Assembly (NCBI RefSeq): GCF_017355935.1
Contig: NZ_JAFIQT010000004.1
Span: 62,001-126,000, forward strand
Direction of reading: 5' to 3'
DNA: 64,000 bases
Source of the DNA: Telluribacter humicola
Lineage (GTDB): Bacteria; Bacteroidota; Bacteroidia; Cytophagales; Spirosomataceae
Of the stretch, positions 26,077 to 35,972 are shown one piece after another; position 1 is the first letter of the stretch; every line of letters begins with the position of its first letter. Made by a program: the position numbers and the translations under genes. Below the pieces are notes generated by a model. It saw only the letters and a program-made list of their open reading frames with translations. It did not search any database and was not told the DNA's origin.

Positions 26077-26109
26077 GACTCATAATCATTAATCTGATGA
26101 TGTTGAGTC
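26077..26109. terminator. Imperfect hairpin between convergent kup and serine hydrolase genes
   Basis: Arms 26077-26089 and 26097-26109 pair at 11 of 13 positions with a 7-nt loop (GACTCA pairs with TGAGTC at the base). It lies 12 bp after the kup stop. No T-run follows, so termination is an inference from position. Confidence 0.45.
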
Positions 26110-26193
26110 GTATGGTAGCTGGCTTCATTGACCGGGAAAGTTGTTCGGGTACTTCACTGGTTGTTATTTGAATAGAAAGAATGAAGGTACTTG

Positions 26194-27567
26194 TTATTCT
26201 AATTTAGGAAGTTCAAAGTCTTGCCCGTGCTCGTGGATAATGACTTTCGTTACATTACCGTTGCTGTCCTTCAGGAAATGAAACTGCGTATTGAAGTTGG
26301 AGAAATAAAAATCGGTTTCGTTTTCGGCCAGCAACGGCAATTCATACCCATCCCGGAGTCTGGAAATGAGTTCACCCTCTTTCAGAAAAATGGTAATCTT
26401 TGATTTTCGGCTCCCAAAGTTACCGGTGTATTGCTTTAAAATGGCTTCGTCCAGTTGTACCTGCTTACGGGGTATCCATAGGTCATAAGGCTGCTCGAAC
26501 ATGATATTGGTACAGCCCATAACCAGAGGCCAGAGGCTGTTGTCATAACTGCCATAGTTATTGAGCAGAATAATGGTTACGTCCTCTTTGGGGTAGTACA
26601 CAAACTCTGACATAAAGCCAGGGTACCCCCCGGTGTGCTTGATGAACGACCTTCCTGAGAACTGATCCAGAAAGAAACCATAGCCATAGTTGCCCTCCTG
26701 CCGCCGAAAGGCCTGTTTCCAGGAGGCGTCGTCCAGAATCTGTTTGGTAGCGATGGCCCTTGCCCACTTAAACATATCCTGGGTAGTGCTGTAAATGGAG
26801 CCGGCCGAATAGGCCATCGTGGAATCGTAGTGTCGGTAGGGTTTAAGCTGCTCCTCACTCCAGAACTGGTACCCCTGAGCCCGAACGGAATCCGGCAGGT
26901 TAATAAAATCAAACCCGGACCGGCTCATACCCAGCGGCTGAAAGATCATTTCACGAACTACCTCTTCGTAGGGTTTGCCCGTCACTTTTTCGATTACCAT
27001 CCCGGCCAGGAAAAAACCGGAGTTGTTATAGGAGAATCTCGTTCCGGGTTTAAAATCCAGCGGCTTGCCCTGAAATACGTCCAGTACCCGTTGCCGTGGA
27101 ATCGGGTAGCACACAATCAGAGAATCTTCTTCGCCAACATCATTGGTAAAGTTATACAGACCCGAAGAGTGGGTAATCAGGTGGTGCAGTGTAACCGCTT
27201 CTCCGTGTGGAAAAGAAGGCAGGTACTTGCTCAGTTTATCTTTCAGCGACAGCTTACCCTGCTCCTGGAGCTTGAGCATCACCATAGCCGTAAAGGATTT
27301 GGTAATGGATAGAATAGGAAACCGGGTTGTGGTGTTATTGGCGGCTTTGGTGGCGTAGTTCCGGTACCCATATCCTTTGTGCAGCAGTACCTTGTTGCCT
27401 TTAGCCACCAGCGCCGTACCCGTAAACTTATAGGCACGGTGGGCGGCAGAGAGGTATGCATCCAGTGTATTGGTTAAACTATCCTTGTCAGCAGGAGTGG
27501 AAGACGGTTGCCCATAGCTGAGAACGGCTGACAGGAAGAAAAGCAAAGAAACAAGGAAACGGCTCAT
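26194..27567 (-). CDS. Secreted class-C beta-lactamase-fold serine hydrolase
   Basis: A 457-residue exported protein (signal peptide MSRFLVSLLFFLSAVLSYGQ). All three family motifs are intact: SITK (Ser87, Lys90), YNN (Tyr180, Asn182) and HTGG (311-314). The C-terminal 110 residues form a separate beta-rich domain with YTGNFGSRKSKITIFL, like the lipocalin-like domain often attached to D-aminopeptidase/esterase members. Function is probably hydrolysis of a peptide or ester; true beta-lactamase activity is unlikely from this architecture. An AraC-type gene lies upstream on the same strand, with a perfect 18-bp palindrome in the gap. Confidence 0.9.
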   Translation of the reverse strand: MSRFLVSLLFFLSAVLSYGQPSSTPADKDSLTNTLDAYLSAAHRAYKFTGTALVAKGNKVLLHKGYGYRNYATKAANNTTTRFPILSITKSFTAMVMLKLQEQGKLSLKDKLSKYLPSFPHGEAVTLHHLITHSSGLYNFTNDVGEEDSLIVCYPIPRQRVLDVFQGKPLDFKPGTRFSYNNSGFFLAGMVIEKVTGKPYEEVVREMIFQPLGMSRSGFDFINLPDSVRAQGYQFWSEEQLKPYRHYDSTMAYSAGSIYSTTQDMFKWARAIATKQILDDASWKQAFRRQEGNYGYGFFLDQFSGRSFIKHTGGYPGFMSEFVYYPKEDVTIILLNNYGSYDNSLWPLVMGCTNIMFEQPYDLWIPRKQVQLDEAILKQYTGNFGSRKSKITIFLKEGELISRLRDGYELPLLAENETDFYFSNFNTQFHFLKDSNGNVTKVIIHEHGQDFELPKLE

Positions 27568-27728
27568 GGTATAAAAGGTAATGTTGGTTTATTCAGGGGA
27601 AAGGCTTAGTTCTTCCAAAGTACCTACGAGGTATGCTTCATAGGACTGCCACAAGGGTACCTGCCAGACCTGGTTAAAATTTAAATCTATTGAGTAGCAA
27701 AATAAGCCGCTTAGAAAATGTCCCGGTA

Positions 27729-27746
27729 CTCAAATCCGGATTTGAG
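27729..27746. promoter_or_regulatory. Perfect 18-bp palindrome upstream of the serine hydrolase gene
   Basis: CTCAAATCC-GGATTTGAG is fully self-complementary. It lies 162 bp upstream of the hydrolase start and 79 bp after the AraC gene stop. An operator for a dimeric regulator or a terminator stem are both possible; there is no T-run on either side. Confidence 0.5.
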
Positions 27747-27824
27747 CATAGTTTTTGGGAAGAAATAGGAGAAAGAGTGGGCTGCTTTGGCTAAGGGCTA
27801 GCAGTTGGCTGCTAAATTCGGGAG

Positions 27825-28970
27825 CTAAACACTTGCCTGCCGGGAAAGGTACTCCGTAGGCGACATCCCCGTGAGTTGCCTAAAAGTGCGCTGAAAGGTA
27901 GCCTGGGAGTTGAAGCCACAGGAGAAGGCAATACCCGCGATCGTAAACTGTTCGCTTCCTGAATTGCTAAGCTGCTTTATGACGGCAGCTACCCGGTATT
28001 CGTTCACAAAGGTGTTGAAGCTTTTCTTTAGATGCTGATTAAGCACAAATGAAATGGTTTTGGCAGGCAACTGTATGTGTTTGCCTACTTTATCTACCGT
28101 TAATTCCGGATTCAGGTACAGGTGATCTACCTGCATAGCTTCTTTCAATCGCATAATGATTGCTTCTACGGTATCGGCCGGTAGCTGGGTACTGGTCGCT
28201 TTGGGGGTAGTTTCTACTAAAAGGGCAGCAGAGGGACTATTTCGCGCATGCAGATAGCCCTTCAGGCCCAGCCAGTAAATAAGTACCGAAAGGGGAATGT
28301 AAATAGGGTACCACCCCCACTGGTCCAGAACAGTCAGCCCCGTAGCCGGAATGATGTAGGGCACCAGATGCAACAGCCAAATAAGCAGGAACCCAAGCAT
28401 CACGTTAAGAAATTGTTTCAACCACCGGACATGGAGGAGCTGGTGGGAAGCATTCTGGCGAGCCACCTGTTTATTCATCCATTGTCTGGTCAGCAGCCAG
28501 TATGTAGCCAGCGAAAGCCAGCGCGGAATATCGACGTATGTATTGTATTGATCCATCCAGTGCCCCCATCGGATCCCTTCCTCACGGGTGTGCATGCTCA
28601 GGAGTAGTCCCAGCATAAAAGTCCAGCCAAGTAGGGGTGCGCCCCAGTCGATCAGGATGGGAAAGAAATGACGCTTTTCGGCTTTGCCAATTCTGAACTC
28701 CGGATCCAGAAGTGACTTGGTGTAGAGGAAGAGCAAGGGCCCCAGCAGCATCGCATTAAAAACCGGGAACAGGTCCAGAAACAGACTTATCGTTCGGTTA
28801 GCAACGGGTATACCCACGGCGAAGCTCATCAGAGCCATTAGTCCGATTAGCCCGGCTAATAACCGGTTTGAAAGACGCCTTCCCTTGGTATTAACCCATA
28901 GCAGTACAGCCAGGATGAACCCTTGCAGGCCTCCCAGTAATAAAAACAGGTCAAAGGGTGAAATATTCAT
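27825..28970 (-). CDS. AraC-family regulator with a seven-helix membrane N-terminus
   Basis: A 381-residue protein. The first 245 residues contain about seven membrane helices (for example LFLLLGGLQGFILAVLLWV, LLAGLIGLMALMSFAVG, AMLLGPLLFLYTKSLL, MLGFLLIWLLHLVPYII), and the last 100 residues carry the AraC-type double helix-turn-helix (LTVDKVGKHIQLPAKTISFVLN and IAGIAFSCGFNSQATFQRTF). This inner-membrane-anchored AraC design is common in Bacteroidota; the membrane part is thought to sense an envelope or extracellular signal. It lies upstream of the serine hydrolase on the same strand. Signal and targets unknown. Confidence 0.92.
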   Translation of the reverse strand: MNISPFDLFLLLGGLQGFILAVLLWVNTKGRRLSNRLLAGLIGLMALMSFAVGIPVANRTISLFLDLFPVFNAMLLGPLLFLYTKSLLDPEFRIGKAEKRHFFPILIDWGAPLLGWTFMLGLLLSMHTREEGIRWGHWMDQYNTYVDIPRWLSLATYWLLTRQWMNKQVARQNASHQLLHVRWLKQFLNVMLGFLLIWLLHLVPYIIPATGLTVLDQWGWYPIYIPLSVLIYWLGLKGYLHARNSPSAALLVETTPKATSTQLPADTVEAIIMRLKEAMQVDHLYLNPELTVDKVGKHIQLPAKTISFVLNQHLKKSFNTFVNEYRVAAVIKQLSNSGSEQFTIAGIAFSCGFNSQATFQRTFRQLTGMSPTEYLSRQASV

Positions 28971-29095
28971 TGGTTTAAAAATACCTAAATTTGAGAATAA
29001 TATCCTGGACCTACCTTCATTTTATTACCGCAATTTAGTAGAGATTACAGTCTCATGGGAACAGGGCTCCATTTACTCACCATTCTTGTTGATAA

Positions 29096-29554
29096 GCTTC
29101 TTTCAGCAGGCCATTTCACATAAAGCAAACAACATTCTCTGGTACATCCACCGGCAAAATGGCCAAGGGGTACGATGGCAAAGGGAACTTGATGCCCTAC
29201 CTGACTATGAAAGATGTACAAAGTTCAGGTGGTCTCAAATCATCGACTAATGATATGTTGGCATACATTCGTTTCCAGCTTAATGAAGCTAACAAGACTG
29301 TTCAGTTAACTCATCAAAAAACGGTGAAAGACCGTCAAGGAACAATAGGGCTCAATTGGCATATTGATCGAACGTCAACAGGTGGGCATGAAATCTGGCA
29401 CACCGGTGGTACGCTCGGCTTTACCAGTTACGTCGTCTTTTATCCGGAACAGAAACTTGGTATAGTATTGCTTGCTAACGAATCAGATCCGTCAACGCAG
29501 AGTCAATTGATTCAAATAACCAATAAGATAGTGTCCGGCCTATCAGCCAGGTGA
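29096..29554 (+). pseudogene. C-terminal fragment of a class-C beta-lactamase-fold serine hydrolase
   Basis: The frame from 29096 to TGA at 29552-29554 encodes the last third of a PBP/beta-lactamase-fold hydrolase: RPFHIKQTTFSG resembles the usual PLGMKxTxF block, then KMAKGYDGKGN, the SSGGLKSSTNDMLAYIRF helix and the HTGGTLGF third motif. The SxxK and YxN regions are absent; a short stretch in another frame at about 29052-29081 (WEQGSIYS) may be a leftover of the YxN region. The first ATG is at 29159, far inside the fold, so no active enzyme is expected. It lies next to the start of the membrane AraC gene. Confidence 0.78.
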
Positions 29555-29617
29555 GCGAGATAGCACTGATTTCTTCAACTCATGTAATAATCTAGCCGCT
29601 TTTGAAATAGATACGAG

Positions 29618-29652
29618 TCAGTAATTTACCCCTCGGTGGGGTAAATTACTGA
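29618..29652. terminator. Perfect 15-bp hairpin between convergent genes
   Basis: Arms 29618-29632 (TCAGTAATTTACCCC) and 29638-29652 (GGGGTAAATTACTGA) are fully complementary with a 5-nt loop. It lies between the end of the beta-lactamase-fold fragment and the end of the leftward DUF2911 gene, the place for a bidirectional terminator. Confidence 0.65.
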
Positions 29653-29701
29653 ACACACAATTGGACTAGACGACGAAGCGATATGTTTGATAAATAGTTA
29701 A

Positions 29702-30808
29702 TTACTTAAATACTTCTTTGCCTGCATTCATATCTGTGATCAATGTTACAAAGTAGTTCTTCCAATTAGGGTCAGTAGCTGTTTCCCTGCCCTTTTCAGC
29801 ATATTTAATGGCCTCTATCTTATTATCTAAAAAGTAATATCCCATTACCATACCTAAGTTTGAATAGCTTTCCTTGGGACTTTTATCGTAGTTTATTTTA
29901 AATATTTTGAATGCATCCTCATGCTTTTTCATTTTGTTCAGATTGCTACCATACATCAACAATTGTAACGATGTCCCCATTGGAAGCGCTTTTTGCATCA
30001 GCGAGTCTGCTTCTTTTTTCCTGTTTACTTTTTCCAATAAACCCGCATAGGTAGATAAAGTAAGGAAATTGGCATCACCAAAATAGGTATTTACCGACCG
30101 GTCTGCCCAGGTTAGGGCTTCTTCCAGGTTAATGTTATTTACCAGACAATAGTTGGCCGCAGTTTGCATGTTCTGCCAGTAGCGGTAGAAAATCCCTGAG
30201 TTAAACTCTCTTCTGAATGATTCGACTTGTAACTGGTGCAAATCAACTGATATGGTGAAGGGAACTTTTACTTTTTCCCATTGCAGAGAAAGTACCGCTG
30301 AATTTCTGGTTTGATCGCTAAACTCATATTTTAATCTTTCTACGCTTTCATTCACCTTTTGTACCGGCACCTCAACACGCAACGCATCGTCTTTAGGATC
30401 ATAATAAAAGCTCCCCCAGGCTGTATTAAATTTAGAAAAAACCAGGGTGGCTTTTTCTTCGCCCATCGCAATGAAAAATCCATATTTTCCAGCTTCAAGT
30501 GGCTTACCTTCAATCATAACCCGGGTGCTGAACTCAATGGTAGTATTTTCGTTGGCACCTGCCCGCCAGGGAGCAGCTTTGCTGGTCCCGTAGTGTAAGT
30601 CAACAAAACCATACTGAACCACCTGCCCCCAGATTTTGCCTTCTCTTCCGTTAACTGCGGGCCGGGAATAATTAACTTTTACAGTAGTAATGCCAATATC
30701 TTCTGAAACGGAGGCTTTTTTATTACCATCGGCTGGTAATGTTATCTGACATGTTGCAGCGCTTACAAAGAAGGTACTCAGAAGTAAGGTAAGTACTATA
30801 GTTTTCAT
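29702..30808 (-). CDS. DUF2911-domain secreted protein with TPR-like C-terminus
   Basis: A 368-residue exported protein; the start ATG at 30806-30808 gives a signal peptide (MKTIVLTLLLSTFFVSAATCQ), while the longer frame upstream would bury it. Residues 25-170 are the DUF2911 domain (KASVSEDIGITTVKVNYSRP, GKIWGQVVQYG, WRAGANENTTIEFS, AGKYGFFIAMG, FNTAWGSFYYDP), a beta domain of unknown role common in Bacteroidota. Residues 210-360 are helical repeats of TPR type. It is a single gene between two hairpin/spacer regions. No biochemical role is established for the family as far as I know. Confidence 0.88.
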   Translation of the reverse strand: MKTIVLTLLLSTFFVSAATCQITLPADGNKKASVSEDIGITTVKVNYSRPAVNGREGKIWGQVVQYGFVDLHYGTSKAAPWRAGANENTTIEFSTRVMIEGKPLEAGKYGFFIAMGEEKATLVFSKFNTAWGSFYYDPKDDALRVEVPVQKVNESVERLKYEFSDQTRNSAVLSLQWEKVKVPFTISVDLHQLQVESFRREFNSGIFYRYWQNMQTAANYCLVNNINLEEALTWADRSVNTYFGDANFLTLSTYAGLLEKVNRKKEADSLMQKALPMGTSLQLLMYGSNLNKMKKHEDAFKIFKINYDKSPKESYSNLGMVMGYYFLDNKIEAIKYAEKGRETATDPNWKNYFVTLITDMNAGKEVFK

Positions 30809-31416
30809 TTTTTGATTGTATTTGGATGAGTGATTAAGGAGTAAGGTTTTATTTAACCTGTCAAAGTATTGGGTGAGAAGGAGTTGCATATTTTTTTCCA
30901 TTCACAAAAGAGGTGTGATGCATTGAGAGTGAATAGCACAGAGTCGAGCAAACAGCACTAACTGACAGAGCAGCCTATTTGCTGCCCGTCTCTTCAACCA
31001 CTGCATCTCCAGATGCGTCATATACACGAATGGCCACAGTCAGCAGAACCATCTCCTGAACTCACTACCAGCGTTACCTTCTTCAGGATAGACTAGTTTC
31101 ATGCAAGTGTACCAAATGCTTGCCAAGATGGACGATGTAGCTTATTTGATTAGTTAAGGCCTATTATTGACATGAATGACTTGGAGTACTGTCCAAAAGC
31201 GGACAAAAAGATGTTCAGTAACGGACATCGTTTAACTACCTTGAGCAAGCCTTATATCAGTATAGTCCTCTTATATCCTACGCTTTCGTTTTAACTTAGT
31301 TCATGCGGTGGTTTTCATCAGAATTATACATTTTAATGATGAATACGTATGCAATGTTTCAGGTTACCCCTACCTCATTAGGACAAAACCGTGTCAACCT
31401 AATCCCTACAACTGCT
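30809..31416. other. Intergenic region upstream of the broken permease gene
   Basis: About 600 bp between divergent genes. No RNA or gene is recognised; frames reaching back to 30901 (minus) and 31303 (plus) only extend real starts. A short dyad TGTCC-AAAAGC-GGACA is at 31190-31205, and could bind a regulator of the permease gene. Confidence 0.45.
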
Positions 31417-33430
31417 ATGTTGCAACACTACCTGCGAATGGCCTACCGCAACATCAAGCGGTTTAAGACTACCTTTTTTATCAATCTCGTGGGCTTGTCA
31501 ACCGGACTGGCCTGTACCCTGCTGATTTACCTGTGGGTCTATGACGAACTAAGCGTAGACAAGTTCAATGAGAACGACAGACGGCTTTATCAGGTAATGC
31601 AGAAGATTCACCTCGGTAATGGGGACATCCTAACGGAACAATCAATACCCACACCGTTGAATAAAGCCATGCGAGAGAAGTTCCCCCAAATCGAGGACGC
31701 AGCCCTGACTACGGGCGGAGGCAAGGGGGTACTGTCGGTGGGCAACATACGCCTGAAGGCCAAAGGGCTCTACGTGACTCCTAACTTCCTGACGCTATTA
31801 ACGTACCCGCTCCTGCAAGGCCAAAAAACACAAGTTCTGAGCAACAAACTTTCAGTAGTTATATCTAATGAACTGGCCCTAAAGCTGTTTCATACGACCG
31901 ATAATATTGTCGGCAGAACAATTCAATGGGATCATGAGAAATATAGCGGACCGTATACCATTTCAGGTGTTTTTAAGAAACCAACCCGCCACTCGTCGGC
32001 TGATTTTGATATACTGCTACCTTTCCAACTGTACGCCGACCAACACGCTAATGATGTTCAAAATTGGGGTAGCAGTAATCCTAAGCTGTATCTGCTGCTT
32101 AAGGAGGGAGCCGATGTCCAGGCGTTTAATGATCAGATTACCGAATTTTTACGGGTAAACTATGAAGCCGCCAAGGGCCGGGAACACCTCTCATCGGTGG
32201 GATACCTGTTCCTAAAACGTTATTCTGATCAGTACCTCTACAACCAGTACGAGCAAGGCGTTCAGACGGGTGGTCGCATTGCGTACGTGAAGTTGTTTTC
32301 CATAGTTGCGTTGTTTATTCTGGTCATTGCCGCCATCAACTTTATGAACCTGTCTACGGCCAAAGCCGTCACACGGCTCAAGGAGATTGGCGTTAAGAAA
32401 GCCATCGGTGCCAACCGCCTGACACTCATGGCTCAGTTTCTGGGTGAATCTGTGGTATTGGCGATTTTGGCGCTGTTGCTGGCGCTGGGTCTGGTTGCCC
32501 TGTTACTTCCGCAGTTCAATCAGATAACGGGAAAGCAACTGGTCCTTGGCCCGGAACCCGGTGTGCTGGCATCTGTTGTCGCTATTACGCTGTTCACCGG
32601 GCTGTTGGCGGGAGTTATCCCGCCCTGTATTTATCCAGTTTCAAGCCTGTAACAGTACTGAAGGGCAAACTGGCTCCGTCAACCGGTGAAGCCTGGGCGC
32701 GGCAAGGGCTCGTCGTGTTACAATTCTCAATCTCCATTATCCTGATCGTATCGGTACTGGTGGTACAACGACAGATTGATTACATTCAGAGCAAGAACCT
32801 GGGTTTCAATAAAGATAATATCGTTTCCTTCAGCCGGGAGGGCAGGCTGGAACAACAAAGCGAGCTTTTTCTGGCTGCGGCCAGAAACCTGCCGGGTGTC
32901 ATAAAAGCATCCAGTATGGGTGGCAACATGGTCGGCGGTCACTCCAGCGCGGGTGCCTTCGACTGGCCCGGCAAACAACCTGTTCAAAAGATTAACTTCG
33001 GCATCTTTTATGTCAATTATGATCTGATCGAATTGCTAGGTATTGACCTATCTCAGGGTCGTATGCTATCTGCACAGTTTGGCTCAGACAGTACCGCCAG
33101 CATCGTTTTTAATCAGGCAGCCATTGATGCGATGGGACTCAAAGATCCGGTCGGTAAGACCATTCAGTTCTTTGGTGACAGCCGTCAGATTGTGGGTGTT
33201 ACGAAGAATTTTCACTTCGAATCTCTCTATGAGGAAGTCAAGCCCGTGTGCTTTGTCTACCGTACGAAGTGGGCTGATCAAATGCTTGTCAAGATTGCCG
33301 CCGGTCGTGAGCGTGAGACCCTGTCGCAACTGGAAGACTTATATAAGCAGTATAACGAAGGGTTGCCGTTTGAATACAAGTTTCTGGATGAAGACTTTCA
33401 GCGGTTATATGCAGCTGAAAACAGGGTAGC
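31417..33430 (+). pseudogene. Broken FtsX/MacB-type ABC transporter permease (one-base deletion, truncated 3' end)
   Basis: Starting at the ATG at 31417 (MLQHYLRMAYRNIKRFKTTF) this reads as a FtsX/MacB-type permease with an N-terminal membrane helix, a periplasmic MacB_PCD domain, and three further helices. At 32611-32614 the frame breaks: the family pattern LLAGSYPALYLSSFKPV is restored by adding one base between GGA (32611-32613) and the following GTT, so a single-nucleotide deletion is the cause. The second half (QGLVVLQFSISIILIVSVLVV, second periplasmic domain ending DFQRLYAAENRVA) then runs until about 33430, where it ends abruptly before the last three helices. The homologous sequence is replaced by a TauE/SafE-type tail. 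The protein would not be functional. Confidence 0.85.
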
Positions 33431-33699
33431 GGTTGGTACTACTGGCACGATTGCCAATCAAAACGTCCATAGGTACTTACCTCCTGATCATTATAGCCAA
33501 ATCTCTGATTGGTTCTCTAGGTGACCTGCCTAATCAACCCATACAGTGGACGGTTCTCTTACCATACACCGCCTTATCCATTTCCGGAATTTTTATTGGC
33601 AGCTATATCTCCAGGTATGTTTATACCGAGCGCTTAAAGACCTGCTTTGGCTGGTTTATTATTTGCATCAGTGTATTTATCATTATCAAAAACCTGTAG
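33431..33699 (+). pseudogene. C-terminal fragment of a TauE/SafE-family sulfite/anion exporter
   Basis: A frame ending at TAG 33697-33699 reads VLLARLPIKTSIGTYLLIII, then SLIGSLGDL, then LLPYTALSISGIFIGSYISR and ERLKTCFGWFIICISVFIII. This is the characteristic last third of TSUP/TauE-SafE membrane proteins. There is no start or N-terminal half; the sequence begins in a different frame directly at the point where the permease homology ends. It is best explained as the product of a deletion that joined two genes. Confidence 0.78.
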
Positions 33700-33997
33700 C
33701 GGCTGTTACAGCGAGTTCTTTTCTACCTGTTTCACCAAAGAAAACTATCCCAAATCGACCTAACTGATCTTCCTCATTTTTTTGCGGAGGAATTGGTGTG
33801 AGTTTTAGGCACTCATTGACAAGAACCTACTTTGGGGCTGTGATGAAATAGGTAAATCTAACCTACCCAACTGGTAAAGCTTTTTTCATCAGCAGGCTGA
33901 TTAGTAGTGAAGGACTACGGTCACATTTAAAAAGTGCAGGCTTTCAGGATGAATGATCAAATTAATGTTTTAGTAACGTTTTATAATACCAACCAAC

Positions 33998-35806
33998 ATG
34001 TCTAGTACTACTCCACATTCCTTTCATATACCTGTAATGGGTCTTGCCTTTTCTGTTGATTCACCACTTAAAGTGGCTCGTTTCGGAATCTCTTCGGTCC
34101 TGTCACTCTGCGACGACTGGCTACTGGAGCAGATGCGCCAGCACTACAGCCAGAAGTATGGTAAGACTTTTACCCCCATAACAGAACAAGAGGAAGATTA
34201 TCGGGCCAGACGTGTGACTGCGTACCTGAATCTGGTTGATCAACTGGTAGGGCATCAGATCTCGGTAATGAAGGAGCAGGACTTTACTCCTGCCTCCGAT
34301 CTGACCAGATACTTTGAAATGCTCCCGGATGAGTCTCCGCTCCGTAAACGGTATGAAGAGATGTTACAAATCACTGACGCTGACATAAAACAGCAACTTC
34401 GGGAGGAGCTTCGTGACGCGGTAGTCCCTGGTAGTATAGACGTCAATATTATGACGAAGGTAGATAAAACCAACTATGACAACAATGGTGAACCGTTACC
34501 GCAGGAGTACTCCGACGCTCTGGCTGCACTACGGGGGTATGCCAATAGTACTGTCTGCTCCTCCATTATATTTTCGGCCGGAATGAACCTGCGCCTGTAC
34601 GCTTACCTGGAAAACTTCTCCTGCTTTTACCCGGATCAGAATGGTACTTTAAGGAAGAAAATAATCATAAAGGTCAGCGACTATCGTTCGGCAATGATTC
34701 AAAGTAAGACACTAGCCAAGAAAGGTCTGTGGGTGTCAGAGTTTAGAATAGAGTCAGGACTTAACTGCGGTGGCCACGCTTTTGCTACAGATGGATATCT
34801 CATAGGCCCTATACTGGAAGAATTTAAGCAAAACCGGGCAGCACTCCAGCAAGAACTATACGGTATGTATAGCTCTGCACTGGTCCGAAAGGGAATGCAG
34901 GCTCCTACGATAGTACCCGAACAGTCTATTACCATTCAGGGTGGAATTGGAACCGCCGCCGAACATTCATTTTTACTGGAATATTACGGAGCCACTTCTG
35001 CCGGCTGGGGTACCCCTTTTCTACTTGTTCCAGAGGCCACTACTGTAGATGAGCCAACCCTTACCCAACTGGCAGCAGCTAAAGCAGAAGACTTATACCT
35101 TAGTTCGGTTTCTCCGCTGGGCGTTCCTTTCAATACCCTCCGCAACTCCTCCAATGAGCTCCTGAAAATACAGCGGGCTGAACGTGGGAAACCCGGTAGT
35201 CCCTGCCTGAAAAAACATCTGGTATCAAATACGGAGTTTACAGAGGTACCTATCTGCACCGCATCCCGTAAATACCAGCGCCGAAAGCTGGAACAGCTCA
35301 GGAGCCAGCATCTGGATGCACTTACCTACCATCTTGAAGAAGCCAAAGTACTAGCCAAAGAGTGTCTGTGCGATGGTCTGGCCAACTCGGCAATACCTTT
35401 TCTGGGGGGCAGTAAAAAGGCATCAACCAGGTCTGTTTCCATCTGTCCTGGTCCTAATCTGGCTTTTTTCTCAGGTATCTTCAAACTCCACGAGATGGTA
35501 GATAACATATACGGACGATTCAACGCCCTGAACAATACGTACCGTCCTCACATGTTTATTAATGAACTGAAAATGTACATTGACTACTGGAATAAGAAAA
35601 AGGAAGAAGAATTAGCAACCCTGACGGATAAGCAGTATAAATACTTACAAGGTTTTTGGGGAAACCTTCAGGCAGGGATACAATATTACAAACAACTTCT
35701 TCCCACCCTGTTCAAGGATCAATCAGAACTCCAGAATACTATGCTTAATGAACTACTGGAGGCCGAAGAACGGCTACACATGGCCCGTATAGTATATCAT
35801 TATTAG
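33998..35806 (+). CDS. Uncharacterised 602-residue protein with nitronate-monooxygenase-like (FMN TIM-barrel) motifs
   Basis: No signal peptide or membrane helix is seen, so it is probably cytoplasmic. The order of motifs recalls the FMN-dependent nitronate monooxygenase/2-nitropropane dioxygenase barrel: IPVMGLAFSVDSPLKVARFG at 11-30 in the place of the first strand, SGLNCGGHAF at 253-262 in the place of the usual GxEAGGH, QGGIGTAAEHSFLLE at 314-328 and SAGWGTPFLLVPEAT at 334-348, like the phosphate-binding GGI and GTRFL steps. It differs by a helical insertion at 40-145 and a long C-terminal helical part (400-602) with Cys residues at ECLCDG and ICPGPN. This assignment is inference from motif order. 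It stands alone between a broken permease and a reductase gene. Confidence 0.6.
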   Translation: MSSTTPHSFHIPVMGLAFSVDSPLKVARFGISSVLSLCDDWLLEQMRQHYSQKYGKTFTPITEQEEDYRARRVTAYLNLVDQLVGHQISVMKEQDFTPASDLTRYFEMLPDESPLRKRYEEMLQITDADIKQQLREELRDAVVPGSIDVNIMTKVDKTNYDNNGEPLPQEYSDALAALRGYANSTVCSSIIFSAGMNLRLYAYLENFSCFYPDQNGTLRKKIIIKVSDYRSAMIQSKTLAKKGLWVSEFRIESGLNCGGHAFATDGYLIGPILEEFKQNRAALQQELYGMYSSALVRKGMQAPTIVPEQSITIQGGIGTAAEHSFLLEYYGATSAGWGTPFLLVPEATTVDEPTLTQLAAAKAEDLYLSSVSPLGVPFNTLRNSSNELLKIQRAERGKPGSPCLKKHLVSNTEFTEVPICTASRKYQRRKLEQLRSQHLDALTYHLEEAKVLAKECLCDGLANSAIPFLGGSKKASTRSVSICPGPNLAFFSGIFKLHEMVDNIYGRFNALNNTYRPHMFINELKMYIDYWNKKKEEELATLTDKQYKYLQGFWGNLQAGIQYYKQLLPTLFKDQSELQNTMLNELLEAEERLHMARIVYHY

Positions 35807-35972
35807 GATCTAAATTCAAAGCCTGTATTTTGAAATCAAAAAAAGAAATCACTAGTACTGATATTATTTAATTAAGTACCAGCCCATTACCTGAAGTACC
35901 AGGTAAGGAAGTTCCTACCACTGCATCCATTTTTAAATAGAAATTTTCAAATCAGGTTGTATAGATTCAACC

